A DNA stretch of 64,000 nt. Origin: Ailanthus altissimus (lineage: Eukaryota; Streptophyta; Magnoliopsida; Sapindales; Simaroubaceae). This document shows, in pieces, positions 59,670 through 64,000 of the stretch. The translations under genes were made by a program, and so were the position numbers. The notes beneath the pieces are model-generated. The model was not told the DNA's origin and searched no databases. It saw nothing but the letters and a program-made list of their open reading frames with translations. The DNA lies in NCBI GenBank assembly GCA_946807835.1, contig OX327693.1, forward strand, positions 2,311,501 to 2,375,500. Reading direction: 5' to 3'. How positions within the stretch are numbered: the stretch's first letter is position 1; each line of letters starts with the position of its first letter.

Positions 59670-60569
59670 GTCTTCTTATATGAAAGATTTTGAATCAAGG
59701 AATAGTATTTTTTTATAGATTTGGTGATTCAACAATCTTGTTTAGACAAGAATTAAGATGAATATCAAAGTGGAAAAAACTAGAACGTGTATGACACATA
59801 TGAAAAAGTCTAGGATATATGGGACATGAAGGAGGAAGTGAAACAAGACTCAAAGACGCGAAGAAAGCGAGGAAAAAGAGTAGAGCTGAAAATAGGGGCT
59901 AGCACTGCGGCACCCAGCGCTGAGTATCGCGGCACCCAGATCAGTACTTTAGAGCTGTGGTGCCAGGTTCTTAGCGCCGCAGTGCTAGACGCGTCAAGGC
60001 TCAACGCCGCAGCACCAAAGCAAAAAAAATCTATTTTTGTTCCAGATTTCTGAGTTTTGGGAAGTTTTGGACTTCCAAAATAAGTAGACTCTTACTTCAA
60101 TAAGAAATAAGGTTAGTAAGCACGAAATAATCCCTATAGAAACACTTGTCAACCCTTTAGTTGAGATCAATCATTAAGATAGACTCTAAGAGAAAAAAAA
60201 ATTGGGTAGACACTAAGTACTTATGTGCGTTATGGTGGAATCATCGTTTGGGTGTTCATTGCTCGTGGCAAAGTAAGGGTACACTAAATATTAGATTCTT
60301 TTGAGGGTTCTTTGTTGAGTTTTCCTTATAAAATCTCTAGAGAGTTAATAAGAAATGATAAAATCTTTGAATTTATTGTGGACGTAGGCAATTGGTCGAA
60401 CTACGTAAGTGATTGCGTTGTGCTCTTTATTATCTGCTTTAAATTCTTACTATTTTATTTGATATAAAGGTTATTCCTCTATATATAAGAGATTAGGATT
60501 TAAGGTTAAACTTGATTAGAATTTTCCGCTTTAACCTAATTTCACAAAAAATTTATAATTCCTCTGACA
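59670..60569 (+). repeat. 3' LTR of the copia element
   Basis: Matches the left LTR from GATTTGGTGATTCAA (59718) onward with many changes; the TATA reads TATAGAAA near 60134. It ends CTCTGACA at 60569 and carries a GC-rich unit cluster at 59885-60020. Confidence 0.65.
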
Positions 60570-61990
60570 TTAGTCATTATCAACAAGATATGAATTCCAT
60601 CCAAATTTATGATTTAAAGTTATAAAGTTATCATATTCGTGTAAATTTTTTTAAAATAGACAATAAGTTAGTTAAAAGATTTTTAAGAAAATTACACATT
60701 GATATTAAAGAAACAATTTTTTATAATTTTTTTGTGTAAAATTTTTTGAAACAGACAATAAATTAATTAAAAGATTTTAAAAAAATTACCAATAATAAAC
60801 AAAAATTTCTTTATAGTCTATGATCACCTACGATTATTTTAATGTCGTTAAATTAACCTCACGAATTGAATTGCAAATTACAAGAAAAAAAAATCATGTG
60901 TTGATAATTTCATCACAACAAAAATAAGAGATTCTTCGTTCAAATATTAATTAGTCAATTTTTCACTACGAAAGTCTTACCTTTACAGTCTAATACTGAC
61001 AAGACATGATTATTTATTAGTAATACTCTTAAATTTTAAAAATAAACGTTAATGCCCAACTATTAATAAAAATTCGTTACTTTTAATAGTCAATAGTTAA
61101 TAAGATAAAAGTAACAATTAATTAAGAGGCAATTAAGTATACACTTCTATTAAACTAATAAGATAAAATAAAATCAGAAACTTTAAATTAAAAACCCTTT
61201 TGTTTTTTCTATCTTTCATCTCTCTTCTCAATCTTTTAGGCAGCTACTAAAGGCAATGTAACCTCTCGCCCCCCTACTGCGCGATGCCGCGGTTGCTCAA
61301 ATTTAGCTTTTTCTTTTATGGACTTTCATGCCAAATTTTGTTATTATTATTTGAAAATAAATGCTGGAATTTGGAGACAGCCTCATCTTTATCTCTTTTT
61401 TTTTATAAGGAAATTCTCATTACTTTTAGAAATGAGATGGTGAATAAGAAAATTATGGAAATTGAAACAGATTAAATTGGAATTCCAATTGATATTTTCT
61501 TTTTTCTGATAGATGAATTTTTTTTTTTTTGAAAAGAAAATCTTGCTCAGAATTGTGAATATAGAGCCAATTAATGGTGGCATAACCATAGCTAACAATG
61601 AAGAAGAGAAAAAAAATTGTTAAAGAAAGAAATAAAAAAGTTGTCAATTTTTTTTTATTTAGAGGAATTTTCTTTGAGTTAAGGAAAAAATAGATATATA
61701 AAAGGGATAAGTATATTTTTATCTCATAAGTTTGACTTAATTTTTAATTTTGTCTCACGAGTTTTATAACATTCAATTTTATCATAATCTGTTAATTTGA
61801 TTCTATTAGAATTGATAGAAAATTCTTTTTTTGAGTACATTGACCATTTTACCCCCAATTTGTATGCTAGTTAAACGGCTCTATGTAAGGTGATATACAC
61901 ATAAAAAAAAAATTATTTAAAAGAAAAATTAATATTATTTAAATGGTGTTGTTCTTCAACTAGCCCATCAAACACTTGCACAGTAGTGTT
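60570..61990. other. AT-rich intergenic DNA
   Basis: No gene seen. Open frames between 61284 and 61647 on both strands are AT-rich shadows of each other. Confidence 0.55.
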
Positions 61991-62433
61991 GTTTTGTAAA
62001 TATCATGACACAGGGCGTGATGGCTGTCGGAAAGAGCATAACGACCGGGCAAAGAATGATTGTACCATCTTTAGGCCGTCATCTCTATTGCTGGTACAGA
62101 GAATCTTGCCTTCCATTTCTCAAGCATTTCATCCACTCTGATAAAAACTCATATTCATTTTCTTTATATAAAGAACATGTCATATTATCAAAAACCCACT
62201 TTCCTGTAAATATGTCATGTTTTTCCAGAGCCAATACAACATTTCTTTCATCAACATCATCAAATTGATTTTGCTTGCTTTGTACTTGGGCATGTAATGT
62301 TGTTTGTCTCTGGTTCTTGTGTGATTTCGTGCTTAGGTTCTGTTTCGCTATGACTCCAACCCCGATTGCTTTTGAAAGTTAGTGACGGTTGTCAGAAGGA
62401 GAATAACCACCGGGCGAAGGACGGAGCTACCCA
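61991..62433. other. GC-richer DNA with a dispersed short repeat
   Basis: 62019-62068 (GGCTGTCGGAAAGAGCATAA and on) resembles 62382-62432 (GGTTGTCAGAAGGAGAATAA and on). The frames 62005-62268 (+) and 62348-62767 (-) have no recognisable motif and are not called as genes. Confidence 0.45.
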
Positions 62434-62690
62434 ATTGGAAAAGGAGAAGGCCAAATGAGGAGCGGCTGGTTCCTACCAAGAGTAAGACATAGTAAAGATC
62501 AACCAGACTAAGAGCGGCTGGAGAGAGCAGGTCGACAACTACCACTGCACGGGAGACCTGATTGGAAAAGGAGAAGGCCGAATGAGGGGTGGTTGGTGCT
62601 GGCCAGGACCAATAAGATACAGTGAAGATAAGCTGGACTGAAAGTGGCCGAAAAGAGCAAGTAGACAACCACCACCACGCGGGAGACCTG
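62434..62690 (+). repeat. Two-unit 127-130 bp tandem repeat
   Basis: Units 62434-62560 and 62561-62690 both begin ATTGGAAAAGGAGAAGGCC and end GGGAGACCTG, with about 80% identity by eye. The purine-rich strand is plus. I cannot place it in a known family. Confidence 0.75.
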
Positions 62691-64000
62691 GAGACAAGAA
62701 AACAGCAAACAGAAAATGGAAGAAAGAGAAGGGGCCGATGAAGGGAGTGAGAAAAGATCATCTCCACCGAAGAGGGTGGCCCAGTGGAGATGATATTAGA
62801 GTTGGTGCTTACGTGTCATCCCTAATTGTACATATACTTGTGTATTTATACAAGTGTACATTCTCATTAAATCGCTAATACTTATTTATATAGTATTATG
62901 CATGTAACGTTACAGACATTGTACGATCTGAAGGAGTTCGGATCAAATCTAAAGAAGTTTAGATAAGGACTCATAGTTAGCCACGCTAAGAGATATAAAT
63001 GCTAAATGTTAGCACAACTAAGTGTTAGCTGGTTATAATACTCATCATATCTAAGAGTTTGAGCCTTGTCTGTAATGAGACATAGACTTGGGAATATACT
63101 AGTAACTGCATAGTTGCAAGAGTTACAATCGAGTGCCAGAAAATGCAAGTTGCGCAAGTATGTACTCGAATAATTATCCTTAATCTATTTCTGTCGATGT
63201 GGGTCTATCGGTGGATATCTTTATATAGATTAGCATATGTTGTACATATAAGGTATAGATGGTTGTTCTTAACCGACCATGAGCTTGGAGCTCGTATTGA
63301 CATATGGGTATCCAGTTTGGACTAGATATGTAATAGACTCACGAGGGCCTCTTATAGACACCTTATATAAGTCGTCAACGGAGGGTCTTCACGAGTTGAG
63401 TAGTATATGTGGTCCTTTGACCTGAGTGCCACGGTGGGCTTGCAAGTGATCCACCATACTTTGATTCCACGCATGTCACTAACTTTTCATGGTGTGACCG
63501 CTGGGTGTCGCTGGGTATGGTCCGATGCTTATAGAGTTTAGTGTGTACAAATATGGGATCCGTCAGCTCGCATAAGGAGTTAAATATCCAGATGCTTCGA
63601 GATTGTATCTTAGAAAGTCTTGTGGCCATAAGTAATTATCCCGGAAAAGAGTTCCACCAGGGTGGAACAATATGGCAAAAGAGTTTGTGCATATTGTTCA
63701 GTGAGATACGAGTATGGAGATAAGACATGGATGAGTACTAGGAGATTTGGCGGTGATAATTTATATCCCCGCACATCCACAATATCATGATGGAAGGACT
63801 ATACGTATGCATTGTAACCTCAACTTGTATGGTTCAACGCGCTAATTTGTATATCCGTAACGTGTGCGTGGGGCATTACTCACGGACTCATGAAATAGTT
63901 CTATTTGACTAATCGGACGTAGGACCTAGAGAGTCCCGCGATATGGAGTGTACTTGTTGTGCACTGGGGCAGCGTGCCAGATTAAATTGTTTAATTCAGC
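62691..64000. other. Moderate-GC DNA without a recognised gene
   Basis: GC content is higher than in the intergenic DNA to the left and the style (many short direct words such as GTTAGC) suggests repeat-derived DNA, perhaps retrotransposon non-coding sequence. The frames 63143-63325, 63375-63629 and 63541-63723 show no motif. Confidence 0.4.

Larger units (their letters stand above)
57300..60569 (+). mobile_element. Ty1/copia element lacking most of pol
   Basis: Two diverged LTR copies (about 57300-58258 and 59670-60569) flank a degenerate primer-binding site, a Gag frame with many stops and a protease remnant. Integrase core, RT and RNase H are absent, so it is an internally deleted element. 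The LTRs have drifted far more than those of the Ty3 element. The left LTR ends CTCCAACA and the right ends CTCTGACA; the left edges are uncertain. Confidence 0.75.

Noticed and set aside
62348..62767. Minus-strand frame of 139 codons
   Set aside because: It spans the 127-bp tandem repeat, and its protein is a repeat of Ser/Leu/Val-rich stretches with no domain.

Overview
This is nuclear DNA from a flowering plant, almost certainly a eudicot. The evidence is an intron-bearing CYP81-type cytochrome P450 family, a P-class pentatricopeptide (PPR) reading frame, S-protein homologues, a eukaryotic tRNA-Ala(AGC) gene, plant-type LTR retrotransposons and an endogenous caulimovirid (plant pararetrovirus). 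Most of the rest is AT-rich intergenic DNA. The species cannot be told from the sequence.

Layout. (1) 1-421 is the last exon of a CYP81-like gene entering from the left, with a premature stop. (2) About 2345-22862 is a composite. Decayed caulimovirid DNA lies head to head in two arms. The left arm reads on the minus strand (17.4 kb down to 2.3 kb) and the right arm on the plus strand (17.5 to 22.9 kb). A full-sized Ty3 chromovirus of about 8 kb (6958-15001, duplicated target GATGG) sits inside the left arm. (3) 24358-26776 is the only apparently intact CYP81-like gene here (two exons, 518 codons before any start revision). (4) 28757-35418 is a three-level nest of LTR-like elements. (5) 36836-41655 is a third CYP81-like copy, broken by a frameshift and by a 2.86-kb LTR-like insertion. 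(6) 42667-45367 is a broken PPR gene. (7) 47320-47392 is tRNA-Ala, followed by an intact small membrane-protein gene at 47670-48233. (8) 48945-54570 is a small S-protein-homologue cluster: one intact secreted gene and two wrecked copies. (9) About 57300-60569 is a Ty1/copia deletion derivative. (10) 61990-64000 is GC-richer DNA with a 127-bp tandem repeat and no convincing gene.

Likely working genes are few: the CYP81-like monooxygenase, the four-helix membrane protein, the secreted S-protein homologue and the tRNA. The CYP81 cluster shows repeated tandem duplication followed by loss, with the transposon E3 directly breaking one copy.

The most interesting structure is the caulimovirid inverted repeat. 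The two arms share several inactivating changes, including a stop inside the coat zinc knuckle and a lost aspartate in the reverse transcriptase active site. They therefore look like an inverted duplication of one already dead copy rather than two infections. Transcription across it could make a long hairpin RNA matching the virus; that role is inference. All coordinates and comparisons were read by eye, with no database search.
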